Shown piece after piece: positions 5,743 through 13,603 of a DNA stretch of 33,417 nucleotides (position 1 is the stretch's first letter; each line of letters opens with the position of its first letter). Source of the stretch: Streptomyces odontomachi. Lineage in GTDB: Bacteria > Actinomycetota > Actinomycetes > Streptomycetales > Streptomycetaceae. The translations under genes were made by a program, and so were the position numbers. A model generated the notes under the pieces. It was given only the letters and a program-made list of their open reading frames with translations. It did no database searches and had not been told where the DNA came from. Location of the stretch: contig NZ_JAMJWG010000044.1 in the NCBI RefSeq assembly GCF_024435355.1, forward strand, positions 1 to 33,417, read 5' to 3'.

Positions 5743-7515
5743 GTGCGCAAGGTGCTCATCGCCAACCGTGGCGAGATCGCGGTCCGGGTGGCCCGGGCAT
5801 GCCGGGATGCGGGCATCGCGAGCGTAGCGGTGTACGCGGAGCCGGACCGGGACGCTCTGCACGTCCGTGCCGCGGACGAGGCGTTCGCCCTGGGCGGTGA
5901 CACCCCGGCGAGCAGCTACCTGGACATCGGCAAGGTACTCCAGGCCGCCAAGGACTCCGGCGCGGACGCCGTCCACCCCGGCTACGGCTTCCTCTCGGAG
6001 AACGCGGAGTTCGCCCAGGCCGTGCTCGACGCCGGCCTGACGTGGATCGGCCCGCCCCCGGCGGCCATCCGCGACCTGGGCGACAAGGTGGCCGCCCGGC
6101 ACATCGCGCAGCGCGCCGGCGCACCCCTGGTCGCGGGCACGCCCGACCCGGTGAGCGGCGCGGAGGAGGTCGTGACGTTCGCCAAGGAGCACGGCCTGCC
6201 GATCGCCATCAAGGCCGCCTTCGGTGGCGGTGGCCGTGGCCTGAAGGTGGCCCGCACGCTGGACGAGGTGCCGCACCTGTACGAGTCGGCGGTGCGCGAG
6301 GCGGTGGCGGCCTTCGGTCGCGGCGAGTGCTTCGTGGAGCGCTACCTGGACCGGCCGCGGCACGTGGAGACCCAGTGCCTGGCCGACCAGCACGGCAATG
6401 TCGTCGTGGTGTCGACGCGCGACTGCTCGCTCCAGCGCCGCCACCAGAAGCTCGTCGAGGAGGCTCCCGCCCCCTTCCTGACGTCCGACCAGACCAAGCA
6501 GCTGTACTCCGCCTCCAAGGCGATCCTCAAGGAGGCCGGCTACGTCGGCGCCGGCACCGTGGAGTTCCTGGTCGGCAACGACGGCACGATCTCCTTCCTC
6601 GAGGTGAACACCCGCCTCCAGGTCGAGCACCCGGTCACCGAGGAGGTCACCGGTATCGACCTGGTCCGCGAGATGTTCCGCATCGCGGACGGCGAGGAGC
6701 TGGGCTACGACGACCCGCCGATGCGCGGCCACTCCTTCGAGTTCCGGATCAACGGCGAGGACCCGGGCCGCAACTTCCTGCCGGCCCCCGGCACCGTCAC
6801 CTCCTTCGTGCCGCCCGCCGGTCCCGGCGTCCGGCTGGACGCGGGCGTGGAGTCCGGCAGCGTCATCGGTCCCGCGTGGGACTCGCTGCTGGCCAAGCTG
6901 ATCGTCACCGGCGCCACCCGTCAGCAGGCGCTCCAGCGTGCCGCGCGTGCGCTGGACGAGTTCCAGGTGGACGGCATGGCGACCGCGCTGCCGTTCCACC
7001 GGGCGGTCGTCAAGGACCCCGCGTTCGGACCCGAGCTGACCGGCTCCACCGACCCGTTCACGGTGCACACCCGGTGGATCGAGACCGAGTTCGTCAACGA
7101 GATCAAGCCGTTCGCGGCCCCGGTGGACGCCGAGGCCGACGAGGAGACGGGCCGCGAGACCGTCGTCGTCGAGGTGGGCGGCAAGCGGCTCGAGGTGTCG
7201 CTGCCGGCCAGCCTCGGGATGACGCTGGCCAGGACGGGCCTCGCGGCGGGCGCCCGCCCCAAGCGGCGCGCGGTCCGCAAGTCCGGCCCGACCGCCTCCG
7301 GTGACACCCTCGCCTCCCCGATGCAGGGCACCATCGTGAAGGTCGCCGTCGAGGAGGGCCAGGAGGTCAAGGAGGGCGACCTGGTGGTCGTCCTGGAGGC
7401 GATGAAGATGGAGCAGCCGCTGAACGCCCACCGGGCGGGCACGGTCAAGGGCCTGAGCGCCGCGGTCGGCGCGTCCGTCACCTCCGGTGCGGTGATCTGC
7501 GAGATCAAGGACTGA
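5743..7515 (+). CDS. accA: Acyl-CoA carboxylase alpha subunit (biotin carboxylase + BCCP)
   Basis: The alpha subunit carboxylates its own biotin with ATP and bicarbonate, then delivers CO2 to PccB or other beta subunits. The product has 590 residues, the same as I recall for S. coelicolor AccA2. The biotin carboxylase domain runs from about 1 to 450, with VLIANRGEIAVRVARAC, the ATP-grasp glycine loop KAAFGGGGRGLK, and EVNTRLQVEHPVTEE. The C-terminal BCCP domain carries EAMKMEQ with the biotinylated Lys555. The start GTG 5743 is fixed by the strong ribosome site at 5728-5737 and by RKVLIANRG. The BCCP lysine is the substrate of the ligase at 1-887. A strong hairpin follows at 7562-7600. Confidence 0.97.
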   Translation: MRKVLIANRGEIAVRVARACRDAGIASVAVYAEPDRDALHVRAADEAFALGGDTPASSYLDIGKVLQAAKDSGADAVHPGYGFLSENAEFAQAVLDAGLTWIGPPPAAIRDLGDKVAARHIAQRAGAPLVAGTPDPVSGAEEVVTFAKEHGLPIAIKAAFGGGGRGLKVARTLDEVPHLYESAVREAVAAFGRGECFVERYLDRPRHVETQCLADQHGNVVVVSTRDCSLQRRHQKLVEEAPAPFLTSDQTKQLYSASKAILKEAGYVGAGTVEFLVGNDGTISFLEVNTRLQVEHPVTEEVTGIDLVREMFRIADGEELGYDDPPMRGHSFEFRINGEDPGRNFLPAPGTVTSFVPPAGPGVRLDAGVESGSVIGPAWDSLLAKLIVTGATRQQALQRAARALDEFQVDGMATALPFHRAVVKDPAFGPELTGSTDPFTVHTRWIETEFVNEIKPFAAPVDAEADEETGRETVVVEVGGKRLEVSLPASLGMTLARTGLAAGARPKRRAVRKSGPTASGDTLASPMQGTIVKVAVEEGQEVKEGDLVVVLEAMKMEQPLNAHRAGTVKGLSAAVGASVTSGAVICEIKD

Positions 7516-7561
7516 CCCGGCCGGTCAACGGCGGTTTCGCGCCTGGCGGGCGCGGCGGAAA

Positions 7562-7600
7562 GGGCGCGGGAACCCGGGACACCCCGGGTGGCCCGCGCCC
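7562..7600 (+). terminator. Terminator hairpin after accA
   Basis: GGGCGCGGG (7562-7570) pairs with CCCGCGCCC (7592-7600), and an inner ACCCGGG (7572-7578) pairs with CCCGGGT (7583-7589), giving a nearly continuous 16-bp stem with a short loop. There is no U-tract, as is common for Streptomyces terminators. Confidence 0.7.
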
Positions 7601-7725
7601 TCGCGTATGGCCACGGCCCGTCGTCCCGGGCCCTGGCACGGTGCCGCGCCCGGTACCGTGGACGCACACGTAGGGGGCCCGTGTCGCCGTCCGGCCCCGA
7701 CCATCCGATCGATGAGGACCCCACG

Positions 7726-8439
7726 GTGAGCGACCAGGTCCACGAGCCGGACGCCACTGAGGGCGCCCACACCGGCCCGAACACCCTCGCGACCGCCGAC
7801 CGCGCCGGCGCGTACCAGGCCGGTGCCGCTTCGGACGCCGAGCGGGCCGGGGTCGCGCGGGTGCCGGCCGGCCGGCGCGGTCCCATGCGGGCCGACGCGC
7901 GCCGCAATTACGCACGGCTGCTGGCCGCGGCCCGTGCCGCCTTCGCCGAGCACAGCACGGACGCCCCGTTGGAGGATGTGGCGCGCCGCGCGGGCGTGGG
8001 CATCGGCACGCTGTACCGGCACTTCCCGAACCGGCATGCGTTGATGAGCGCCGTCTTCGAGGATGCGGTGTGCGATCTGCTGGCGCGTTCCCGCGCGCTG
8101 CTCGACGACCCGCGGCCCTGCCAGGCGCTGGTGATCTGGCTGCGCGCGATCGTGACCCACGCGGGCGAGTACCGGGGCCTGTCGCGTGCGCTCATGTCGG
8201 CCTCGCACGACGACAGTTCGGCCCTGTCACGGTGCAGCACCCCGATGCGGTCGGCCGGTCAGGCGCTTCTGGTGCGGGCGCAGCAGGCCGGCGCGGTACG
8301 CGAGGACGTCTCGATCGGCGACCTGATGCAGCTGACCAACGCGATCGCGCTCGCCGCGGAGGAGACCCCCGACGACCCGGGGCTCGCCGACCGTCTGCTG
8401 ACCCTCACCTTGCGCGGCCTGACGACCGCACCCTGCTGA
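7726..8439 (+). CDS. TetR family transcriptional regulator (SbtR-like C-terminal domain)
   Basis: The 237-residue DNA-binding regulator has a disordered N-terminus of about 45 residues. A TetR helix-turn-helix follows (LEDVARRAGVGIGTLYRHF, about residues 84-102), then an all-helical ligand domain ending in LADRLLTLTLRGLTT. The C-terminal half resembles the SbtR type. GTG 7726 is chosen because GAGGA at 7714-7718 lies 7 nt before it. GTG 7681, 15 codons upstream and behind an AGGGGG, is an alternative. TACCGT at 7654-7659 may be its -10. Standing directly after accA, it may control the carboxylase genes, but the ligand and operator are unknown. Confidence 0.88.
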   Translation: MSDQVHEPDATEGAHTGPNTLATADRAGAYQAGAASDAERAGVARVPAGRRGPMRADARRNYARLLAAARAAFAEHSTDAPLEDVARRAGVGIGTLYRHFPNRHALMSAVFEDAVCDLLARSRALLDDPRPCQALVIWLRAIVTHAGEYRGLSRALMSASHDDSSALSRCSTPMRSAGQALLVRAQQAGAVREDVSIGDLMQLTNAIALAAEETPDDPGLADRLLTLTLRGLTTAPC

Positions 8440-8491
8440 CGGGCGCCCCCTGCTGACGGCCGTTGGCCTGCTGACAGTCGATCGCTGAGCT

Positions 8492-8528
8492 GCGGGCTTG
8501 CGGGCTTGCGGGCTTGCGGGCTTGCGGG
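8492..8528. repeat. 8-bp microsatellite (GCGGGCTT)
   Basis: Four perfect GCGGGCTT units and a partial fifth lie in the 258-bp gap between the convergent tetR and deoR genes. Nearby, CCTGCTGAC recurs three times around and after the tetR stop codon (about 8434-8475). The rest of the gap shows no gene; no clean terminator hairpin was identified. Confidence 0.8.
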
Positions 8529-8697
8529 AACGGACGTCCGCACGACGTCGACCGTCCACCGCCGCCCTCGACCGCGGCGGACGCCGAGGAACGCGCACGG
8601 CACCGCAGCACGGCCCGCCCGCACGTCCCGGCGCCGGACACCCCGCGCCCCGCGCCCGCGGCCGCGCCCAACCAGCGGCTCCGGCGCCGGTGGATCG

Positions 8698-9672
8698 TCA
8701 CCTGCGCCGCAGGTCCGCGACGCGGCCGCGTTCGCCGCCGGGGGTCTCACCGCCTATCGCGGGGGAGGCGCTGCGCAGTTGCGGGCCGGTGCCCGGCACC
8801 TGGCGGCGGGGGCCGGGGAGGGAGACCTCGCGGCGCGGGCGGCGCGGGGCGGACGGGGTGGACGAGGACGCGGTGGGCGCCTCGGTGTCGACGGCGCCGG
8901 CGATGGTGATCTGCACGCCCTGGTCGGCGAGGGCCTGGAGTTCGGTGGCGGCCCGGTCCTCGTGGGCGGGCGGCTCATCGGTGACCAGGCGGGTGATCAT
9001 GTCCGTCGGCACGGTCTGGAACATGGTGTCGGTGCCGAGCTTGGTGTGGTCGGCGAGCACCACGACCTCGCTGGCGGCCTGGACCAGGGCGCGGTCGACG
9101 CTGGCGGAGAGCATGTTGGAAGTGGACAGGCCCCGCTCGGCGGTCAGCCCGCTGCCGGACAGAAAGGCGCGCGAGACCCGGAGCCCCTGGAGGGACTGCT
9201 CGGCACCGCTGCCGACCAGTGCGTAGTTGGAGCCGCGCAGGGTGCCGCCGGTCATGACGACCTCCACGCGGTTGGCATGCGCGAGGGCCTGCGCCACCAG
9301 CAGGGAGTTGGTGACCACGGTGAGGCCGGGGACCCGGGCCAGCCGTCGGGCCAGCTCCTGGGTGGTGGTGCCGGCGCCCACCACGATGGCCTCGCCCTCT
9401 TCGACGAGGCCGGCGGCGACATCGGCGATGGCGGTCTTCTCGGCGGTGGCGAGGTGCGACTTCTGGGGGAAGCCGGATTCCCGCGTGAACCCGCCGGGCA
9501 GCACCGCCCCGCCGTGCCTGCGGTCAAGGAGTCCTTCCGCCTCCAGCGCACGTACATCACGCCGTACGGTCACTTCGGAGGTCTGGACGACGCGGGCGAG
9601 CTCACGGAGCGATACCGCACCGTTGGCTCGCACCATTTCAAGGATCAGTTGGCGACGTTCTGCAGCGAACAC
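8698..9672 (-). CDS. DeoR/GlpR family transcriptional regulator
   Basis: The 324-residue regulator has an N-terminal DeoR helix-turn-helix at residues 5-57 (RRQLILEMV, VSLRELARVVQTSEVTVRRD, DRRHGGAVL). The DeoRC sugar-phosphate sensing domain is at about 75-240 (GEAIVVGAGTTTQELARRL, TVVTNSLLVAQAL, GLSTSNMLSASVD, VVLADHTKLG). A tail of about 65 proline- and arginine-rich residues follows and is longer than in typical family members. DeoR-type proteins bind phosphorylated sugars, so deoxyribose-5-P or ribose-5-P from the deo genes nearby is a natural inducer. The GTG at 9672 has no ribosome site, but TACTGT stands 7 nt before it, which suggests a leaderless message. I infer, without proof, that it acts on the palindrome at 12581 and 18201. 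Confidence 0.9.
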   Translation of the reverse strand: MFAAERRQLILEMVRANGAVSLRELARVVQTSEVTVRRDVRALEAEGLLDRRHGGAVLPGGFTRESGFPQKSHLATAEKTAIADVAAGLVEEGEAIVVGAGTTTQELARRLARVPGLTVVTNSLLVAQALAHANRVEVVMTGGTLRGSNYALVGSGAEQSLQGLRVSRAFLSGSGLTAERGLSTSNMLSASVDRALVQAASEVVVLADHTKLGTDTMFQTVPTDMITRLVTDEPPAHEDRAATELQALADQGVQITIAGAVDTEAPTASSSTPSAPRRPRREVSLPGPRRQVPGTGPQLRSASPAIGGETPGGERGRVADLRRR

Positions 9673-9679
9673 GAAACTG

Positions 9680-9685
9680 ACAGTA
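9680..9685 (-). promoter_or_regulatory. Probable -10 of leaderless deoR-family gene
   Basis: TACTGT on the minus strand is followed by 7 nt and the GTG start. CTGAAA at 18 bp upstream is a fair -35 match. A GTCGACCGT direct repeat at 9691-9699 and 9769-9777 flanks the upstream region and could hold regulator sites. Confidence 0.5.
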
Positions 9686-9830
9686 ACCCCGTCGACCGTC
9701 TACTTTCAGCAGTTTCCGGCGAATAGCACAAGTTGTTCGCATCGTGCATGGGTCAGTGGTATAGGCGGTCGACCGTGTCACCACGGCCGCTTCGCCACCC
9801 ACCGACGGCTCCGGGGCGGTCCGCCGTCGG

Positions 9831-11276
9831 TCAGACGTCGCCTGCCTTGCGCGTGTGCAGCTGCCGCGCCACCTCGGCGATCGAGCCGGAGAGGGACGGG
9901 TAGACGGTGAAGGTGTTCGCGATCTGTTCGACCGTCAGATTGTTGTCGACGGCGACCGAGATCGGGTGGATCAGCTCCGACGCGCGCGGCGAGACGACCA
10001 CGCCGCCGACGACGATGCCGGTGCCGGGCCGGCAGAAGATCTTGACGAAGCCGTCCCGGATGCCCTGCATCTTCGCGCGCGGATTGCGCAGCAGCGGCAG
10101 CTTGACGACCCGGGCGTCGATCTTGCCGCCGTCCACGTCGGCCTGCGTGTAGCCGACGGTGGCGATCTCCGGGTCGGTGAAGACGTTCGACGAGACGGTC
10201 TTCAGGTTGAGCGGGGCGACCGCGTCGCCGAGGAAGTGGTACACCGCGATGCGGCCCTGCATGGCGGCCACCGAGGCGAGCGCGAAGACGCCGGTGACGT
10301 CGCCGGCCGCGTACACGCCGGGGGCGGAGGTGCGCGAGACCCGGTCGGTCCAGATGTGTCCGGAGTCCTTGAGCCGGACGCCGGCCTCCTCCAGGCCCAT
10401 GTCCGAGGTGTTCGGGATGGCGCCGACGGCCATCAGGCAGTGCGTGCCCGAGATGACGCGCCCGTCGGAGAGGGTGACCTCGACGCGGTCGCCGACCCGC
10501 TTGGCGGACTGGGCGCGCGAGCGCGCCATCACGTTCATCCCGCGGCGCCGGAAGACGTCCTCCAGGACCGCGGCGGCGTCCGGGTCCTCACCGGGCAGCA
10601 CGCGATCGCGGCTGGAGACCAGGGTGACCCGCGAGCCGAGCGCCTGGTACGCACCGGCGAACTCCGCGCCGGTGACGCCGGAGCCGACCACGATCAGCTC
10701 TTCGGGCAGCTCCTGGAGGTCGTAGACCTGCGTCCAGTTCAGGATCCGCTCGCCGTCCGGACGGGCGTCGGGCACCTCGCGCGGGTGGCCGCCGGTGGCG
10801 ATGAGCACGGCGTCTGCGGTGAGCGTCTCCTCGTCGCCCTCGTCGGTCCGGACGATCACCTTGCGGGAGCCGTCCGTGGACTGCTGCCCGTCCAGCCGGG
10901 CACGGCCACGCTTGACGCGGGCGCCGGCACGGGTGACGGAGGCCGCGATGTCGTGTGACTGGGCCTGCGCGAGCCGCTTCACCCTGCGGTTGACCTTGCC
11001 GAGGTCCACGCCGACGACCCGGGCGGACTGCTCCATGGGAGGCGTGTCGTCCTCGACGATGATGCCCAGCTCCTCGTAGGAGGAGTCGAAGGTGGTCATC
11101 ACCTCGGCGGTGGCGATCAGCGTCTTCGACGGGACGCAGTCGGTGAGCACCGAGGCGCCGCCGAGACCGTCGGTATCGACCACGGTCACTTCCGCGCCGA
11201 GCTGCGCGGCGACCAGGGCCGCCTCATATCCGCCGGGTCCGCCACCAATGATCACGATCCGAGTCACGTACTCCAT
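9831..11276 (-). CDS. lpdA: LpdA-like NAD(P)H-quinone dehydrogenase (flavoprotein disulfide reductase family)
   Basis: The 481-residue FAD protein has the dihydrolipoamide dehydrogenase fold: FAD motif IIGGGPGGYEAALVA at residues 8-22, NAD motif VVGSGVTGAEFAGA near 190, FAD-ribose motif GVYAAGDVTG near 315, and a C-terminal dimer domain. The active-site stretch is ASVLTDCVPSK where true reductases have the CxxxxC disulfide, so the first cysteine is missing. The C-terminus reads FTVYPSLS instead of HAHPT, so the catalytic His is absent too. Mycobacterium tuberculosis LpdA has the same losses and acts as a quinone reductase, and I infer that activity. The ATG at 11276 precedes the FAD motif at the usual distance; the frame stays open far upstream, but through repetitive DNA. 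Confidence 0.92.
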   Translation of the reverse strand: MEYVTRIVIIGGGPGGYEAALVAAQLGAEVTVVDTDGLGGASVLTDCVPSKTLIATAEVMTTFDSSYEELGIIVEDDTPPMEQSARVVGVDLGKVNRRVKRLAQAQSHDIAASVTRAGARVKRGRARLDGQQSTDGSRKVIVRTDEGDEETLTADAVLIATGGHPREVPDARPDGERILNWTQVYDLQELPEELIVVGSGVTGAEFAGAYQALGSRVTLVSSRDRVLPGEDPDAAAVLEDVFRRRGMNVMARSRAQSAKRVGDRVEVTLSDGRVISGTHCLMAVGAIPNTSDMGLEEAGVRLKDSGHIWTDRVSRTSAPGVYAAGDVTGVFALASVAAMQGRIAVYHFLGDAVAPLNLKTVSSNVFTDPEIATVGYTQADVDGGKIDARVVKLPLLRNPRAKMQGIRDGFVKIFCRPGTGIVVGGVVVSPRASELIHPISVAVDNNLTVEQIANTFTVYPSLSGSIAEVARQLHTRKAGDV

Positions 11277-11672
11277 TGTTCCGCACTCCTCCCCACGCCT
11301 CGCCCCGGGGGCCGTTCGTGGCGAGCGAGCCGGGCCACGACGGGCCCCGCCCACGCCGGAAGCCCCGGTGCCGCCGGCAGGTGCCGGGCACCGGCACCGG
11401 CACCAGCATCGGCATCGGCATCGGCATCGGCAATGGAGAAGGGCGGCCGCCACCCGCGCCAGCCCGGCGCCATCCGCGGAGCATGCCCGGCGCCCCACGG
11501 CACGGCGAGCCTGACGCCACACGTCACGGCGAGCCCGACGCCACACGTCACGGCGAGCCCGATGGCACGCGCCGCGGCGAGCCCGGCGCCACACGGCAGG
11601 GGCCAGGCTGGTGCGCCCCGCGGCGGAAAGCGCTGCGCGCTCGCCCCTCCCGGCTGCCGTACTCTCGACGCT
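11277..11672. repeat. Divergent lpdA / cyclotransferase intergenic region with tandem repeats
   Basis: This 396-bp gap holds no credible gene. It has a 6-bp GGCATC/GGCACC run at about 11390-11430 and four 24-bp units starting at 11501, 11525, 11549 and 11573, each opening with CACGGCGAGC or a variant. Both periods are multiples of three, which keeps several frames open by chance. Confidence 0.75.
11660..11665 (+). promoter_or_regulatory. Probable -10 of leaderless cyclotransferase-like gene
   Basis: TACTCT is followed by 7 nt and the ATG at 11673. There is no purine-rich ribosome site in the preceding 20 bases. Confidence 0.5.
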
Positions 11673-12110
11673 ATGTCGCTCTACGCCGCGTACGCCGGCA
11701 ATCTCGACGCGCGGCTGATGACGCGCCGCGCCCCGCACTCGCCGTTGCGCGCCACCGGCTGGATCAACGGCTGGCGGCTGACCTTCGGGGGTGAGCACAT
11801 GGGCTGGGAGGGAGCGCTGGCCACCCTGGTGGAGGCACCGGGCTCCCAGGTGTTCGTCGCGCTGTACGACATCGCCCCCATGGACGAGGACTCGATGGAC
11901 CGCTGGGAGGGCGTGGGGCTCGACATATACCGCCGCATGCGGATCCGCGTGCACACCCTGGAGGGCGAGGAGGCCGCCTGGGCGTTCGTCCTGAACGGAT
12001 ACGAGGGCGGTCTGCCGTCGGCACGCTATCTGGGCGAGATCGCGGACGCCGCCGAGTCGGCGGGCGCGCCGTACGACTACGTGATGGAGCTGCGCAAGCG
12101 GCCGTGCTGA
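11673..12110 (+). CDS. Gamma-glutamylcyclotransferase-like (AIG2/GGCT fold) protein
   Basis: The 145-residue protein begins MSLYAAYAGNLDARLM, a variant of the YxxYGSN substrate loop that opens this family. It continues with WRLTFGGEHMGWEGALATLV, YDIAPMDEDSMDRWEGVGL (the glutamate and small beta-barrel region) and ends in DYVMELRKR. Family members release 5-oxoproline from gamma-glutamyl compounds. With AYAGN replacing YGSN the exact substrate is doubtful, so only the fold is claimed. The frame is open upstream for 80 codons, but only through the 24-bp repeats, and the leaderless-type TACTCT before 11673 supports the short form. Confidence 0.82.
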   Translation: MSLYAAYAGNLDARLMTRRAPHSPLRATGWINGWRLTFGGEHMGWEGALATLVEAPGSQVFVALYDIAPMDEDSMDRWEGVGLDIYRRMRIRVHTLEGEEAAWAFVLNGYEGGLPSARYLGEIADAAESAGAPYDYVMELRKRPC

Positions 12111-12580
12111 GGCGCGCCTGCGAGGCACCACGGTTCGCCACTCGCTCCCGCGCCCGCCTCCCGCTCCCGGTCCGGGGGCACTCGCTCCCGCTCCAGGGGC
12201 GCGATACCCAGCTGCCCTCTGTCGCCGTATCGCCGCTTGTCGCTGCTTATCGCCCGCTTATCGCGGCCGCATCCGTCCACGGGTCCCGTTCCCCGGCGGC
12301 CGACGATGCCTGCGGCAGCTACGACGCCCGCGGCAGCAACGATGACTGCGGCAGCAACGACGCCCATGGCACCGCTGCCGCCATCGCACCCATGAGGCCC
12401 CTGACGCCTGCGCGTCCCGCCGCCGCCGAAGGCCGGCCGGCCCGGCCCACCCGAGCAGCTTCCTGTGCTCCGGCGCCCCTGTAACTTCCTGCGGCCTCTG
12501 CATACGATCCGCAATCCGACATCGCCGACAGCCGAATCCGAAAACCCGATGAAATGATCCGCGACCCGGGCACCCTTCTT

Positions 12581-12592
12581 CTACGCGCGTAG
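12581..12592. promoter_or_regulatory. Palindrome CTACGCGCGTAG in the punA promoter
   Basis: This is a perfect 12-bp palindrome, 12 bp upstream of the punA -10, covering the -35/spacer area where a repressor would block polymerase. The identical 12-mer occurs at 18201-18212 in front of deoC. I did not find a third perfect copy in the window; a partial match (CGCGTAG half) is at 22053-22064 upstream of the uridine-kinase-like gene. Confidence 0.7.
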
Positions 12593-12604
12593 GCACAAAG
12601 CGGC

Positions 12605-12610
12605 TACCCT
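12605..12610 (+). promoter_or_regulatory. Probable -10 of leaderless punA promoter
   Basis: TACCCT is followed by 7 nt and GTG 12618. No Shine-Dalgarno sequence is present. Confidence 0.55.
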
Positions 12611-12617
12611 CAATCAC

Positions 12618-13442
12618 GTGAACTCATCTCTTCTTCCAGACGACCTCCAGGGCGATCCCCACGCCGCCGCCGACGCCGCGGCCGCGCGCCTGCGCGAGCT
12701 GACCGGTGCCGACACCCACGACGTCGCCCTTGTGATGGGCTCTGGATGGGCTCCGGCGGCCGATGCGCTCGGCGAAGCCGAGCACGAGTTCGCGGTCACC
12801 GAGCTGCCCGGCTTCCCGCCGCCGACGGTCCAGGGCCATGTCGGCAACATCCGCTCGTACCAGATAGGCCAGCGACGGGTCATGGCGTTCCTGGGCCGTA
12901 CCCACTACTACGAGGGCCGCGGCGTGGCGGCCGTCGCGCACAGCGTCCGCACCGCCGCGGCGGCCGGCTGCAAGACCGTCGTGCTGACGAACGGCTGCGG
13001 TGGCCTGCGCGAGGGCATGTACCCCGGCCAGCCGGTGCTGATCAGCGACCACATCAACCTCACCGCCACCTCCCCGATCGTCGGCGCGAACTTCGTCGAC
13101 CTGACCGACCTGTACTCCCCGCGGCTGCGCGCGCTCTGCAAGGAGATCGACCCCTCGCTCGCCGAGGGCGTGTACGCGCAGTTGACCGGCCCGCACTACG
13201 AGACGCCCGCCGAGATCCGGATGGCGCGCATCATCGGCGCCGACCTGGTGGGCATGTCGACGGTCCTGGAGGCGATCGCGGCGCGCGAGGCCGGCGTCGA
13301 GGTGCTCGGCATCTCCCTGGTCACGAACCTGGCTGCCGGAATGACCGGCGAACCGCTCAACCACGAAGAGGTCCTCCAGACCGGCCGTGACTCGGCGGCC
13401 CGGATGGGCGGTCTGCTCGCGCAGATTCTTCCGCGGATCTGA
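12618..13442 (+). CDS. punA: Purine nucleoside phosphorylase (trimeric, PNP family 2)
   Basis: The enzyme splits purine (deoxy)nucleosides with phosphate into base and (deoxy)ribose-1-phosphate. The product has 274 residues. Family-2 motifs in order are VMGSGW (phosphate loop, near residue 40), GRTHYYEGRG, VLTNGCGGLREG, QLTGPHYETPAE, GADLVGMSTVLEAI and SLVTNLAAGM, which holds the base-binding Asn. Streptomyces genomes often label it deoD, but it is not the hexameric E. coli DeoD type. GTG 12618 is favoured by the leaderless -10. The phosphosugar mutase follows after 161 bp and probably handles the sugar-1-phosphate. Regulation through the palindrome at 12581 is inferred. Confidence 0.95.
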   Translation: MNSSLLPDDLQGDPHAAADAAAARLRELTGADTHDVALVMGSGWAPAADALGEAEHEFAVTELPGFPPPTVQGHVGNIRSYQIGQRRVMAFLGRTHYYEGRGVAAVAHSVRTAAAAGCKTVVLTNGCGGLREGMYPGQPVLISDHINLTATSPIVGANFVDLTDLYSPRLRALCKEIDPSLAEGVYAQLTGPHYETPAEIRMARIIGADLVGMSTVLEAIAAREAGVEVLGISLVTNLAAGMTGEPLNHEEVLQTGRDSAARMGGLLAQILPRI

Positions 13443-13603
13443 CCCGGGCCACGCCGCCGTCCGGCGAAAGACCACGAAAAGGCCCTCAAGGACTTCCGCG
13501 AACTCTGAAGAACTTTCAAGACTCCCCAAGGCTTCTCAAGAACCGCTTGGAAGAGGCTCTGGGAAGAAGCCAAGAGAAGGCTCCGGGAAGAGGCTGAGAA
13601 CCG
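13443..13603 (+). other. Purine-rich spacer between punA and the phosphosugar mutase
   Basis: From about 13470 the spacer is unusually A/G-rich for this genome. It repeats CAAGGCTTCTCAAG- and GGAAGAGGCTCTGGGAAGAAG-type blocks and ends in GGGAAGAGG, which serves as the ribosome site of the next gene. It has no open frame of note. Confidence 0.5.

Larger units (their letters stand above)
12111..12617 (+). promoter_or_regulatory. punA upstream region with 18-bp repeats
   Basis: About 500 bp without a credible gene. An 18-bp repeat with GCGGCAG at 12312, 12330 and 12348 spans roughly 12303-12365. A short run before it repeats CGCTCCCGCTCC-type sequence. The last 40 bp hold the punA operator and promoter, listed separately. 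Confidence 0.6.

Noticed and set aside
5577..5900. Leader peptide MAGCRQTL... overlapping accA
   Set aside because: No ribosome site, and its repeats are explained by the 24-bp DNA period; it would run deep into accA in another frame.
11433..11672. 80-residue N-terminal extension of the cyclotransferase-like protein
   Set aside because: It is encoded by the 24-bp repeats whose period keeps frames open; the family starts at MSLYAAYAGN and a leaderless-type -10 precedes that codon.
11277..12131. N-terminal extension of the LpdA-like protein by about 285 residues
   Set aside because: The extension runs through 6- and 24-bp repeats and the opposite-strand cyclotransferase-like gene, is not protein-like, and the family begins at ATG 11276.
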